The notes under the pieces are model-generated. The model was given only the letters and a program-made list of their open reading frames with translations, did not search any database and had not been told where the DNA came from. A stretch of DNA of 64,000 bases from Gorsachius magnificus (Eukaryota > Chordata > Aves > Pelecaniformes > Ardeidae), in the NCBI GenBank assembly GCA_034008185.1, contig CM067084.1, forward strand, positions 74,056,255 through 74,120,254. Reading direction: 5' to 3'. Below are positions 23,813 through 37,310 of this stretch, one piece after another. The translations under genes were made by a program, and so were the position numbers. Position 1 is the stretch's first letter. Each line of letters opens with the position of its first letter.

Positions 23813-26800
23813 AGATGTACATATACATTACATATTTTCTGTTGTAGCACTGTACAATACAATGTCTCCATGGACATACCATAGCAATATCAATTTCTAA
23901 TTATTTAATAATTTTCTTGGGAGCATTATACCCACAGCTTCTTTCCTGCCAGGTATGGAGCCTTAGGCATCTGTCTGGGACATCTGCCTGTTCATTTCTA
24001 GGTGCAGTTTTGGGAGTGGTGTTTTATTGTCTTTGAAGTTCAGACCTGACATAATCTTTATAAAGGTTTGGCTAAAAAATAAAATAAATTGGGAAGGAAA
24101 GGGATAAAATGTTATTAAGTGTTCGTGAAAATAAATTTTGCTTTTGTATTTCAAAAAGCCTGCAGACCTGATCTAAACCTGGTGCCTTCTCTGACTTGAC
24201 TTTGGCAAAATTACTCTGGGATGACACCAACGTCACTCAGCATCATCTAGGAAATGGGTATTTCATGCACTCTGTCAGTAGCAAAAAGCCTCAGTCTTAG
24301 GAAAAGGATAAAGAAAATACAATGATCAAGAAAACATGGGCAGAGATAAGCAGCACGAGAGTGAGTGGTCTTAAGTTTTATAGTGTGTATTTGGAAATCT
24401 TCCTTGGCAAAGGTCCTTCTCAGGAGCCAGAATTTGACTGGCAGCAACCACAGCTCCAAGGAAAACTTACTGGAAAAGTATTATCTTCCCATTCTTGGAG
24501 ATGAGGGGTAGGTCAGGGAGACCAACTATCTCCAGAAAAAGCATCAAAAATCCTGCCAGGTGCAGGGTGAGAGCCCCAAGCCCAGAAGAGAGAAATCAAG
24601 GATGGCAGCATTGTGTGCCGGGGGTATGAGGTGGATGAGCTGGTGGATGAGGTGGGATGTCAGAAAGGAGCATCCCCTGCCCCAGAGTCCCTCTGCTCTG
24701 AGGGTTACTGAGAAGCAAAGCAGCACTCACAAATGCTGCGCTTGTGTTGCTTGTGAGAATAAACCCCTCGTGTTTTGCAGCATGTGGTGCAAAGGAAAGT
24801 GTGTGTGTGAGGATACTGAAACTCCAAAAACAGTGAGCAAAAGCTCTGAGCTAATTCAGTGCCACCTAAGCCCTGCTCTTCCATGCACTTAGCAGCACTG
24901 AGCACCCTCATTGTGACTGCGTGCTCTGGCTTGCCCTCTGCAAGTCAGTCCTTTCAGGTTTGGCAGGAGCTTGGTGAAATACGTGCAGATAAATGAAGGA
25001 GTCTTGCTTGTTCTGGAACTTGAAGTTGATGACTTTATGAGGAAAGTCCCAAATTTCTTTATATATCTTACTGAAGTGCCTAGTGGAGTGATTAGGAGTT
25101 TGGTTACCCCACATGGACCCTCTGTAATTAAAAGAGAGATAGAGAGATGCATCTTCCAATATCAAATCCATCCTCTGCACTTTACTGTCTTCATCAACCA
25201 CAGAAAAAGCCTAAGAATATTACTTATTAATGCAGACACCTCTACGTGGGTCAAAACCAGTTTAGCAATATGAAAAAAAGCCTTTATCAACATTTGAGAT
25301 ATGTTTTGGGACAGATTTGGCCCACTGAAGTCTGCAGAGAGCTGCTTTCAGGAAGTCAAGTCTATCACAAAATGATGAGGTTGTTGAATTTAATAATTTA
25401 CCAGCAGACATATTTACATTCTAAGGGTTAGATTTATTTTTATTAATTAGTTCTCCCTACTGACCCCCGAGGAGAGGATTTTCCCTTTTATGTAGACACC
25501 AGTAAAAAATTCTGCACATAAACAGTCAACACGACCAGAATTGACAGGCAGTGGTTGGGAGGTGCAGTGCTGTAATTATATTAGAGATGATCTGATCTTG
25601 AATTATTGTTATTTTTTGCTATATGAATAGTCCATGAATATGATACTTATATTTACTCGGTGATCTCATGAAAGGATTATTGTTCCTTCATTCTGGCAGC
25701 GTTGCCAGTGTGCTCAGCCCTGTACAAAGATGAAGCAACGCACAGCTCTGGTTGCTGAAAGTAACATGGATTTCGAACACAACCCACATTTTAAACTTCC
25801 AAATTTGCTTTCACAAAATAGCTGAACATTTGCTGTCAACAAACTTTCATGCTAGTGTAGTTTGGCTGTTGAATATTCACAGAAAGTGACTGTGGTCAAG
25901 TCCCAATTCATTTTTAAACCTAAATGTTTAATGTAAAAGACTGTTTTTCCACCCTCCCCTGCCCTGCATATTCATGCGCTATGTGTTTAAGCAACACACT
26001 TCCTCATCCACCTAATTTCCACTGAGTTTCAGGTATGTGCTCATGTTGAACAACTACTTACATATGTTTTTCTTGAACGAGGGAGCAGAGCTTTGGCCCC
26101 AGAGGCGGGGACGGTGCAGTCTGGGTGGAATTCCCGAAGTTTTGCTGCCTACAAATGCAGTGGGCAGTCAGGGCTGGGCTCCCTGCAATACCAACAGAAA
26201 GAGATGAGCTCCCCAAAGACAGGTTCCTCACACGGCAGAGCATCTTCTGCCTCTTGCCATGCCTACAAAGGAACAAGCTGGGAATTGATACCTGCACTTT
26301 GAGGAACCTCGGGTCAGGGGGATGAACCCTCATCCATGCCTGGTTAGCACGCAGAGCAGAATAGACTGTAAGCAGTATTCCAACTCCAGCCTAGTTTGGG
26401 TTGCTACTCTATTTTTTCTGTTCATTTACTTAATGAGAAAATACCAAAGTTGTCATGCTTGTGTCTTACAGTATCATTCCTGGAAGAGAATACTGTATGC
26501 TGCAACTTCCAGAAATGGGTTATTTTAAAAACCTTTGATTATTCATGAAGCTTTTCATAGAAATGTACCATTTTATTTACCTGAGTTAAGTTCTGGATTC
26601 TGCCCAGGTTTTTCTCTTCAGCCTTGCTAACAGTGGGTTTCTGTCTGTTCCTACAACTCATCTGTGTTCTGCTCAGAGAAACGCCTTCCCAGAGCAAGCC
26701 CTGTGTTTATGGAAGATCTTGCCTTTGGAATAGGGGTCCGTGATTTCTCATGGTCAGGTTCGGTGATTAAGATGGCATCTACTTCAAATCCACCTGTGGA

Positions 26801-29637
26801 AACAAACAACGCTGCAGCTGTGGGTTTGCTATTGAAATGAAACACCACGCTCTCCAAATACGGGGTGGCAGGCTGGGATATTCACGATAACACTTGGGGA
26901 AGGTAGTTTCTTCTGCACAGGGAGTCCAAAACCCTTTCCAAGTACTCATTTACTGAACACACCCATGAGACATACACACGGGGAAATGTCATGAGCCTCT
27001 TGTTACACAGGCGGGGTGCAGGAAAATCAGAGTTTTCAAGTTATTTAGATGTTTAAGTGGAGATCCCTCACATATAACCCTAGATGCCTAAAGTGAGATA
27101 TCTGATTTTGACCTAATCTAGCATAATTTACATCCCTTTTTAGGATTAAATTAATTACCATCTGAAGCTACCCATTTCTCTCCAATTAAGCATCATTTAC
27201 TCAGGCTTAGGCTTTTATTTTTCACACGCCCTAAATATTTTCCCAATGGGGATACAGTCTTTTACAATGCCTACCACTTGTTACAGTCTGGGAACATTAA
27301 TCAACCCCACACCAAGTCCCAGAAATTAAGAGCCATGGCTGGCTTGCTTATTTCTACAGCCGTGCCTCCTTGGTCTTGTCCATTATACACATGATTTCCC
27401 AGTGACCACAGTGCTCACCGCAATGGTATTTGTGGCCTGAGTAGACTTATGCCCTCGAGAGATTGTAGGCTCTGAGGGATTTTAAGGTTCCTTTTTCCCT
27501 TTGTGTATAAAACAGGGAGAGAGACGGACAGGAACAACATGTGGGACTGCAACATGGGTTGTTACGGGAGTCCTTGTTTTCTGGTTTTCCCCTCCAAGGT
27601 TGCTCTGGTTGCCCATGTCTGCTGTACTCCTCTGATTTTGAGTCACCGCCTGACACAGTGTCGTAGTAAAGTTCAGGTAATGGTCTTTGTTATGAAAATC
27701 AATTTTGTATTTTTGCCATTTCATTTACCTAATATGTGATATATGAAAGAGTAGGTACACTGTGTGGAGAAGACCTACCGTTATCCAGTTGGGCTTACTG
27801 AAGGCTTTAATAACATATTTTGCTTTTACCACATTGAACACCATAAGCACATCCAAATGACAAATAAAAGTCAACTTCTTCCATCCTTCTTCCAAGGTCC
27901 TGATGAAATACTCAAGCTGAGAAAAACAGTCTGTTTGGTGGCAGCTAGCTCTGGGTTAGCACATGATCACGTTCACGTTAGGATTTTACATCATGTCTCC
28001 TATGGTCTGAATTAGCTGATGCAGGATGAAATCAGTGAATACATGCATTTTGGCTCAGGTTAGCTGGTAAAGTCCAACACTTAATGGAACCCACGGCAAA
28101 AACCCAGAGCTGCCTTTTATTTACTGTGAATAAATGTGGCTTCACTGGCCCAGTTTGATAGCAAATGAGGGAAGATCAGTGTGGCCTGGGAATGCTCTTC
28201 TCATGTGACGAAGCTGAAAGTCAAGGAGCTAGAGGGTGCCCTGTTTGGCAAGAGAACAACTTCATTTTCTTTGGCTGGTAAATACAAAAATATAAACCCC
28301 CTACTCCTTGGAGGAAGGGCAGAATGCAGGGCTGCAAGAAAGCACCAGGATTAGCCCTGTTCAAAATTGGGCCCTTTTGTGCAAACTGGTTGAAAGTAAA
28401 TAACTCTCTAGCTCATGTGTCTGAGCAAAATGATACAGGGCCAGAATTAATTAGTAAAAGGTATTGACTGTGGAAAATGGCTAAGTGGCATACTGAAGGC
28501 CTGAGTGAGAATACTTTGTTGGTCTGCTCTGAGATGCTCTGCACTTCAGGGTCGAGCCGAAACACACTGAGACCCAAAGATGTCCACAATGTTGGAACAG
28601 CTGCATCTTAACTCTTATTCTTAGGTTTACTTGAATAAATATCACCAGGGCTGAGACCTATCATAAAGGGCTTTAGAAAGCTGACAAAGTAACAAAGACG
28701 CCTCACAAAATAGGTCTCAGGCTGAATGCTGGGCTAATATTCTCTAATCCCAAAGGACTTTTCAAACAAACATATTCCCACTGAGGTCTATTTACTCAAC
28801 AACTGGAATTTAAAGTAGGTATATTACCAAGATCCAGCATTCTGTGCCTCTGTTTATATTCTGAAAATCAATATCACAAGAAGAGGAAAAGGTCTTTGGC
28901 TGTTATTATCCTCCTGACTTCACAATTCCTTCCCTCCCCATTCCCTCCTGAGTTGTCTGTGAATAGCTAGGCACGAATAATGTCTTAATTGCCCATGAAA
29001 AGTATACTTAACGGCTAACTTAAATATATACTCAGAATGAGGACTTCAGGCTACAGAATGCCTTATTATTTAGGAACTGTAATTATTAACTAAGTGGGTA
29101 AATGAACTAACATTTTCTTGGTTTCTCAAATTTAAGATTGTATCAGATTGTTGATAGGAATAAAACAAATTTGACTTTGGTTTTAATTTATTTTTGTTTA
29201 TCTCTTCCCTCTGATTCTCAACGTGCTTGTTAAATCAAAAAGAAAGATAATAAAAGGAAAATAAATATATACTGGTTTTCATTATATCAGCCATACACTG
29301 AGTCTTTGGAAGAAAAGCAACAAGTCCATAGATAAGTGTAAGAAAGAAATAACTAAGTCACCACAGGTTCTTCTTTTTACATTCCAGTCAAGGCTCAGGG
29401 GTTCATCTCACACAGTTTTAGACATTTCAAACTTTGGCTTTGAGTCTATGCTTGCCTACCTCTTTCTCTCTCAACATGTCTCCTGGCAGGACAGAACACC
29501 TCAGTGAGTGAGGGTGTACAAGATGGGGAGGTGTCCTGGTGCTATGCCCCAGGAGATGTTCCAGGGGACTTTGGCGCCTGCTCGTTCTTGCCATACACTT
29601 ATCTTAGCTTCACAGAACATACTGTGATCAGGGGCAG
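23813..29637. other. Unique noncoding DNA, no gene recognised
   Basis: No recognisable exon is present. Overlapping frames at 24908-25273 on both strands (about 97-100 codons) resemble no known protein. The stretch 26960-27330 is AT-rich and contains homeodomain-type cores (TTAATTA at 27150-27156, CAATTAAG at 27183-27190). It looks like the type of sequence that can be a conserved noncoding element, but nothing here proves that. Confidence 0.6.
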
Positions 29638-29753
29638 TCATAGAATCATAGAATCATAGAATGTTTTGGGTTGGAAGGGACCCCTAGAGGTCATCTAGTC
29701 CAACCCCCCTGCAGTGAGCAGGGACACCACTAACTAGATCAGGTTGCTCAGTC
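29638..29753 (-). mobile_element. CR1 LINE 3' tail fragment
   Basis: The fragment holds three ATAGAATC octamers, then TTGGGTTGGAAGGGACC, GGTCATCTAGTCCAACC, CCCTGCAGTGAGCAGGGACA and CTAGATCAGGTTGCTCAG. This is the last 115 bp or so of a CR1 element, reversed. It is noncoding apart from a few decayed codons. The tail type is the TCTAGTCCAACCCCCCTGC kind, different from the young copies at 11.3 and 56 kb. Confidence 0.93.
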
Positions 29754-30774
29754 AAACATGACTTTAGATCTACTTTTAGTGTCTGATGATGAGCACCAAC
29801 AAGGCATCTCCATGCATCTTCTGACCTTCTTGGCACAGTCCTGTGGATATCAGCATTGCCCTGTTCATGAGGCAGCACCACTGATGCTGGTGCCCTACCG
29901 ACCCATGGGCTGGCAAGCACTTTTCTGCACTTCTTCCCAGCTGCCTCTCTCTTGGAGAGTGTGCAGACACTAACTGCTCAGCAATCAGGTGGTCTGCCTG
30001 GGGGTGCCAGAACATGACTTTTCTCCAATGTAAGAAATGTATTTATAGGGGGTTTGTTTGTTTATATTTGTCGTACCCCGGGGATGTGTTTGAGCAACAA
30101 AGCTCATTGTAACCATGCTATCCACTATTATCTAGCTCTTCTTGGCAGCAGAGTTCAAAGGAACTCCCAGAGCTGGAAAGTATCGCTCCCCTTGGTTTTG
30201 GCCATATGGAAACTGAAGCGTGGAGATAACAGCGTTCATCTCAACAAACACCATCCCCAGTGCGACACCAGTTATCTTGCATAATCCTGCAGAAACCAAC
30301 AGCAGTGTAAAAGGAAAACTCTTTATGAAAGGCTGCTGTAAAGTCCTCACTCAAATTATATGAGTATATAATGCACAAAGTATGAACACCTCAAAGGAGT
30401 CTTATTCCAACTGAAAACCCCACAGAGGAGCAGTGATCTTTTATGCTAGAGGAAGATCTGGTGCTGTCTGCCAGAGGAACTCTCTGCTCTTGCACATTTT
30501 CAGTCTTACCTAGTTTAAGGGCTAAATGAAGCCAAGGGAACATTACCAGTATGTTGCAGTGATGTTAAGAGTATAAGATGTCAAAGCAACTCTAGCAGTT
30601 TACTTGGCCAAGCCCCTGTATATGTGACCTGAATGCAAGGGAGAGGAACATGACAGAGAGAACCAAGATAATTCAAGAATGTCTTGATGCAGTAGCTGAA
30701 GGGACAGGCTTCTTAATGGTTGAGTTCAGAGTCAAAAGGCAGCATGGTGACAACTGGTTGCAGCCACCGAGCCC
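29754..30774. other. Unique noncoding DNA
   Basis: No gene is seen. Frames at 29758-29973 and 29776-30015 are overlapping opposite-strand frames without family resemblance. Confidence 0.6.
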
Positions 30775-30872
30775 TAGAATCATAGAATCAGAATCATTTT
30801 GGTTGGAAAAGACCCTTAAGATCATCGAGTCCAACTGTAAACCTAGCACGGCCAAGTTTGCCACTAAACCAT
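30775..30872 (-). mobile_element. CR1 LINE 3' tail fragment
   Basis: AGAATCATAGAATCAGAATC is followed by TTTTGGTTGGAAAAGACCC, TTAAGATCATCGAGTCCAAC, TGTAAACCTAGCAC and CACTAAACCATAAC. This is about 98 bp of the CR1 3' UTR in reverse. The tail type matches that of the copies at 11.3 and 56 kb (ATCATCGAGTCCAACCGTTAACCTAGCAC kind). Truncation lies just upstream of the ORF2 stop region. Confidence 0.93.
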
Positions 30873-33629
30873 AACTTCAAGCCTGAGCTTGAGCACAAGA
30901 TTTCAAAGGCAGCAGACACATGGTGAATATCTGCACACCAAGCCTGTAGCTTTTCACCTGTTGAAACCATTCTCCATGGTTTACGATAGCTCACAAGGCC
31001 ACACAGATTGAGCTATGTACATACTGACAGCTTCATTACATGCAAAAATGTGTTGTTCTGGGCTTTCACTTCCAGATGTGGAAGACCTCTGTGTGCAGGA
31101 GCAACAGGAAGTTGACTCCAAGAGCAGCCTAATGTGGGGAACTAGCAGCCATATGAGCCATCTCTTCCTTGTCCAGGTGCATGCATGATTCCTTGTAACT
31201 CAAGACTATGAACTCATCTTCATACCATCTCCCCTCATAGTACTGAGGACTCTGTGGCTGCTAGCATCACAGGAGATGAAAAAATTGCAAAAATGTTGCC
31301 CCTTCATGTTGTTCCAAGGTGATGTTCCAAAATCTAACAGGAGGGTAAGTTCTGTTGTGTCTCGCAGTTTTGAAGAGTCTACAGTAAGGTTTTGATCTCC
31401 ACTATATGGATTAGAAAAGTTCCCTGTAAATAAACAGTTCTCTGAAAACAGTATCCTTTCGGTTCAATTTATACAGCCAACTTATGCTGAGGGTGGGCCT
31501 GACTTCTCTGGCTGGACTAGACTTCCTCTCAAAATTAAATGTTGATGGGATAATTTCTTGCAGATACAGATCATCCAGTGCAAGCATTTAGCAAGCAAAA
31601 TAATGCGAAGGACCTGGCACAACTACAGAAGAGAGAAACCCCCGAGTCAGATCACCCACCTCCACCTCTGCCCCACTGCAGCAGCGGATACAATAATGCT
31701 GATCATTTTTCTTAGAACTTCCTTTACCTTGGTAAAAAGTACAAAAAGGCAAACTAGCACATGAACATGCTGTCAATATTCAAATCTCCCTTGATATCAC
31801 AGAATTTACAGAGTGGAAGTCACACACGGTTTTGTCTATAACTTTCCGATGCAAAGATCATTTCAAAAATCACAGACTAAAATAAGAAAGATTTGGAGAA
31901 GGTAAAAAATCACTCATTTTTAATATTTTCTCCAGTGGTAAAGAAAGGGAGAGGAATAATACATGAATAACAAAATAATTATTTAATTTCAAATAGTAAT
32001 ATTCCCTAGAATGATACAACAAAACTGCTTAATTGAAACTATTTTTTATTTTTTAATCTCAGATTGAAACTTTATGTTAAAAGTGTTACTGTTCAAAAAA
32101 CATTCATTTTTTAATAAGACCCCTTGTCCAAGGAAAAATATCCACAATATCCTTCATGCAAGTAAAGAATATGTACCTGTTGTCATGTCCTTTGAAGCAC
32201 CCTGTCACTTGGATATAGCTTTCTTTAATGTTTGCTTGCAGCCATGGAAACAACATGTGTTTCCCCTGTTGGCACCATAATGACTTTATCAAGACTCTAA
32301 AACTATGGAACTTCAGTGTTTAAAAAAAAAATGGAATTCAGCTGCTCTTGTGAGTCTTTTGTGCTATCTCTATAACAAGTCTAACACTCTTTGCTTCAGA
32401 GAAGTGAAAGCATCGGAATCTTTCTAATAATCACCAAAATTCAGTGAGTTCCCAGAGGAATGGAGGTACAGGCATCTCCCATGTTGCAGGAGAGGTGATC
32501 TCTCCTGGAGGTGGGTGGCAGCAAGGGCAGGGTGGTGGAGAGAGGTCACATCTTTTCTTAGACTTGGAAAGAAACAGAAAATTCCCAGACTAGGTTTTGA
32601 AGTGTTCAGGACCCAAAAGAAGAAAAGACTTGTTCTGACAAGCCTCGTCTCACAGGGCGATACTGTGTCCGTAAGCATGGGAAATACCTGAGCGTTTACA
32701 AAGTGACTGAAATACTGAGCGGGCCAAAGCCTGCAGAGGTGGTAGAGAAGTTTCTGATAGGAGAGGGATGACTGGAAGAAAACTTCTCAGGCTTTGCTGA
32801 AGGAAAGGAAGGGGAGGTTTCTGTGTTTTCATTCTGGGTTGTGCACCCACAAGGGACATTCCACATTTTGGAGGAAAGCCCAGACTAGCAGGATTTAAGA
32901 CTGGTCATTGTTAATCTATGTCTGAGGTGACTCATTTCAATCTGTCACTGTATTTTGAACTTCCATGGAAGGAGAGTTGCTTTGGCTAACACTGAGGGGC
33001 TGGACAATATGTTCATGCAGTTGTTACAGGGTTAACATCAACAGAGAAAACTGTTAGCTTTACGGTTAAGGTCCAGATTCCTTAACTGAGCCTGGACCTC
33101 TTCCAATTGCCATTTTTGTGATACCGGCTTCCATCCGGAGGTTACTATCAAGAACAGCTTGCCATAGGCTTTAACCGCAGTCAGATGATCAGTAATTTTA
33201 TTTTTCATTGTGAGCAATCTAGAGGATACAGCATGCAATCTCTTGCAGCACATACTGGAAAATTCAGACAAGGAAACAGAAATCCTCAAGCTTTGCGGCA
33301 TTGTGCCACATCAAGCTCCTGCCTTTGGTGCACACAACTACTCCCAAGCCTGCTCCGAGGCAATAACTTGCTGTGTAGCAGCTTCCCAACCGCATCCTGG
33401 CAGGCTATACCATCCTCTTGGGATCTCTCTCCAAGGGCAGTGCAGATGCACCCAAAGCTACTGATGTGGATGCAGCAGCAGGCAGCTGAAGCAAAGCTAC
33501 AAAGCCTGTTTCATCCGTCAGGGGTTTTGCCAGCAGCTCCTGGTGGGCAGCACTTCTGCTATCACTGAGAGCAGGGGGCGATACCCCCCTGCCGCGCTTC
33601 ATCCTGCTTTTTCACGCAGAGCTGAACAG

Positions 33630-33712
33630 AGTCAGCAATGTGACTTGTCCAAGGCCACCCAGAATGAGCACAGGGCTTGGAATGAGATCCATGTCTCCTC
33701 GCTCCCAAGCTC
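33630..33712 (+). repeat. MIR-like ancient SINE fragment
   Basis: CAGCAATGTGACTTGTCCAA, GGCCACCCAG, GCACAGGGCTTGGAATGAGA and ATCCATGTCTCCTCGCTCCC follow the order of the MIR 3' half (GTGACTTGCCCAAGGTCACACAG...GCAGAGC-GGGATTCGAACCCAGGTCTCC-GACTCC). The GTGACTTGTCCAAGG block is nearly intact. It is noncoding and diverged. Confidence 0.5.
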
Positions 33713-36654
33713 AAGTGGGGGTTTGGCTTTTTTCTTTTCTTCTAAGAACGAGACCTTCCTTCCTGTAGGTTGCTGAGCACCCTGGCACCAGCCATAGCAA
33801 ACAGTCCCGGCTTCGGCTCTATACAAGAATGAACTGGGCACAATTTCCAAGAGATCCGAGGGCTGTCTGCTGGGACACAGGGAGAAAGGCTTCCAATCCA
33901 AACAAAGCAGGGAAAGCATTATGCAAAATCACTTCTCCATCCCCTTCCTTCCCACTCTTCCTTCCCACTCACCGTGTTGACAGAGGATGTTTCTCCTGGC
34001 CATGGCCTGGCTGCTGGTACACCCTCCACATGGGCTTCTGCGGACCCCAGGGGTAAAAGTGCTGTTTCACAGAGAGGTTCAGGATTTCACAAACTGGCTT
34101 CATTTTACATGGGTATGAAACCCAGCCTTCTCTTAAATCCTCCGTAAATGAAATTCCCCACACACTCCCTTCAAATAAATATATATATGTAGAAATAAAT
34201 AAATAAATATTTTTTCTTGGGCAATTCCAAATGGTTTGTTTCAAGGAAATGGATGTTTTTTTCTTTTAGACATTGAATGTTTCTACAGAGCCTGGCTGTG
34301 GGTGAAGGGGTTGGAGGGCCCTGTGCAACACCCACCTACTTCCACCTGCCCCAGGACTTCTCCCCAGTCATGTGTTGGAGATGTCATGGACAGCTTGATA
34401 ATAAAGAATGTGGCACAGGAAAGAGAAAATTTAAATCCAAAGTTACATTCAAAAGAAAACCCAAAGCAAATTTAATTTCAAAATGTCAAAGTAGCACATT
34501 TTGCCACAGTCAGAACTTTTCCTCTCTTTTTCATCTGATTGTGCAAAACTTTTCAGTTGAGATGACACTCTGATCTCTGAGAGGAAAGACCTCCATCAAA
34601 GCTTTTCCAAATAGCCCCAGAGGAGACATTTAATTTCCTAACAAAATCCATTTTCTAATGGATTAAATATTATCCTTTTAGTTTTTAAAATGCAGTCCTG
34701 TGGAAGAGGACTAGGGAAAAGGGATGACTCCGGGTGCACGCAGCCCTGAATTCTGCTCACAGCTTTGCCACTTGTTCCATTGTTTTTAGGGATGTCCCTT
34801 GGCACAGCCAGTTTTTCCTGTGAAAAATAACAGAAGCACCTTTTGCAAGAGCCTGTTTATGGTACTGGCGGGAAGCACCAAGCCAGCCAAAAATACCTGC
34901 GTGCTGCAGGGGAGCAGCTCGCCCCTTAGCTGTGTCTGCAGTTGCGCTTGGCAGAGCATGGCCAGCGGTTCGGTTCTGCTCTGCTTTTCTACCACTGTTT
35001 TTTTGGAAATCAGAGAGCATGAATGACTAGAAATACCAGGGACTTGAGATGCACAGAAGATATTTGGCTTTTTGTAAGAGCTGCGCACCCATTCTCAAAA
35101 ATCAGGACCTCCTCCAGGGTTTGAAATTTGGCATCGAAAGAGCAGACCACCGTAAATCATTAGGCACTTCTGGAAATCTCAGCCAATTCTGCAGAAAATG
35201 AGAAAACCTTCAGCTGGAAGTTAAAAGAACAATCCGTAAGTGGTTTTAAGAGCTACTGTGTGTCCCTGCTGTACTAAGTTATTTAACCTGAGACTAAGTT
35301 TCTTCCCAGGCTCCTAGCCCAACATGGCATGTTTTCTCGGCTGGAGATTCAGTTCTTGTACATCATGTAGTAAATATAAAAAAGGAGGTTTACAGCCCAG
35401 TGAATAGAGAAATCTCTTTCCAGGTCAATGCAAGAAATTATAGAGCATTGGAAAGCCCTAGTTTTATCTCCTGCCAAAGGAGGGATTAAGCTACAATGAT
35501 TCCCAGGCCCAGGGTATTTTTTTTTTTTTTTTTTTTCCCTTTGCCTCTGCCTTCTTTGAGCGCAAATTGACAGAGACGAGTTTTCACTCCAAACAGCTGT
35601 CTGTTATTTGAATGGAGTCAGTTCCTAATCCCGCACATGACTGCCATCAGAGGCTGCTGTAGTGGAAATGTTTCTAGTATCAAAACAAAGCCTCTGGCAC
35701 AAAGATCTGTTTGAGAGGGCTCTGCGCGTAACCTCTGCTTTCAAATACTATCTTTTCTCCGAAGGCACTGCTCTGCTGGCTACCAAACTAGTCATTACCC
35801 ATTTAATTAAGAAAAGATGCGCTCTATTTTACGTAATTACAAAGGAGGAAAATCAATATAAGATGCTCAAATGAAAATCAGTTGTTGGAATCCTTCTATT
35901 TATATTTTCTTTTAATGTGTGTTTTCCCCTCCCTCAATTTTCATTTGGAAATCAGAACTTCAAGTGAAGTGGGCTGAAATAATGAATGGGATTGTTCTGA
36001 GAATTGTACTTCCCAAATATCAGTTGCTGGAAATACTCATACCAACCAGTAATACTAAAATGTCTAGAAGTTTAGGTAGAATAAACATTCTAGGTATTTC
36101 TCTAGTTACTTGCCAATCCATACTTGTTTTTCAAAAATTCAATAGGTCATGCACTGCTGATCTACATAACATTTAATTTAAAATATTGTTGCCTTTTTTT
36201 ACCTCAAACTAGGGAGAAATATCCCAGCAGGTGCAATAATGCCACTCAGTTTGGGATGTCACGGAAGAGCTGAGTTTTCTTACCACTCCTGTTGAAAACT
36301 TCCTTCCTGAATGTTTACCCTATCTGTAAGACTATGAGAGCAACATTTTCTGTTGTTCAAAAAGTCTGTCCACTCATTCTGGCAGGAACTGCTTTTCACT
36401 ATGTGTTCGTACAGCAGTGAGGACACTTCACGTCATCTTGGTCATGCTTATACCAAGAAGAGCTGCCATTGAGTTAAAAACACACAGAGGGACATTGACC
36501 TTTCATTAGTGCTGCACAAGACCAGCATGCCATGTTTCTGAATAGATGCTGAAACCAGGACTGAACTGGCCAAGTTTAAGTATCCAAATCTGTAAATTTT
36601 TGGTTAGGAGAGGGGATGAAATTTATGTCTCCACATCACAGAGCAAGGTTCAGG

Positions 36655-36738
36655 GTACTCCAGTGACTTGCTAAGAGCTGCAGAGAGACTCCACATCAGG
36701 AGTAGGGACAGGTGCACACCTGGGCTCCAAGTATGAGG
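36655..36738 (+). repeat. MIR-like ancient SINE fragment
   Basis: CAGTGACTTGCTAAGAGCTG, CAGAGAGACTCCACATCAGG and AGGTGCACACCTGGGCTCC match the arrangement of an ancient CORE-SINE or L3 3' end (GTGACTTGCCCAAGGTCACAGAGAGTC...GGAATTGAACCCAGGTCTCC). The match is partial and remembered. Confidence 0.35.
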
Positions 36739-36926
36739 CTGTCTTTTCTGCTAGAAAGCACAGGAGGAGTTGCATCCTCCACAGCCAGAACAAATCTGGT
36801 GGGCTACAGTGCCTTCACCTTCCTCAGAACATCCTTCACATCGAAATACAGCGGTGTGAGTCCCACCTCTCTCACTGCCAGAGTTGCTCTAGTTCAGAGC
36901 GGGTCAGTAAGATCGTCTCCATAGCC

Positions 36927-37310
36927 TCATAGAATCACAGAATCACAGAATGGCAGGGGTTGGAAGAGACCTCTGGAGATCATCCAGTCCAACCCTCCTG
37001 CTAAAAGCAGGGTCACCTAGTGCGTGTTACACAGGACATCGTCCAGGTGGGCTTTGAATATCTCCAGAGAAGGAGACTCCACAACCCCCCTGGGCAGCCT
37101 GTTCCAGTGCTCTGTCACCCTCAAAGTAAAGAAGTTTTTCCTCATATTCAACTGAAACCTCTTATGCTTCTGTTTGTGCCCATTGCCCCTTGTCCTGTTG
37201 CTGGGCACCACTGAGAAGAGCCTGGCTCCATCCTCGTGGCATCCACCCTTAAGATATTTGTATGTGTTGATGAGGTCCCCTCTCAGTCTTCTCTTCTTCA
37301 GGCTCTGTTT
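36927..37310 (-). mobile_element. CR1 LINE 3' fragment with end of ORF2
   Basis: This is a reversed CR1 3' end of about 384 bp. It starts with octamers (ATAGAATCACAGAATCAC), then GGGTTGGAAGAGACC, the 3' UTR and the last part of ORF2. The minus-strand frame from about 37306 down to a stop at 37017 reads [64 protein letters not shown], typical CR1 C-terminal sequence. The frame is still open, so the copy is moderately young. Its tail and protein differ from the 11.3/56-kb subfamily. Confidence 0.95.

Larger units (their letters stand above)
30873..36926. other. Unique noncoding DNA, no gene recognised
   Basis: No exon is supported. Low-complexity features are an AAAT/AT run at 34181-34212 and an uninterrupted T run at 35518-35536. 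The segment 35640-35880 is AT-rich with homeodomain-type cores (TTTAATTAA at 35802-35810, GTAATTAC at 35833-35840) and an AACAAAG site; it is a candidate regulatory element by appearance only. Two MIR-like fragments are listed separately. Confidence 0.6.

Noticed and set aside
32585..32769. Minor open frame (about 50 codons) reading GRYCVRKHGKYLSVYKVTEI and onward, with an AG just upstream
   Set aside because: It looks protein-like at a glance but matches no family I know, ends in a stop with no donor, and is short enough to be chance.
35518..35536. Poly(T) run as a retrocopy tail
   Set aside because: No gene-like sequence or target duplication beside it; plain homopolymer.
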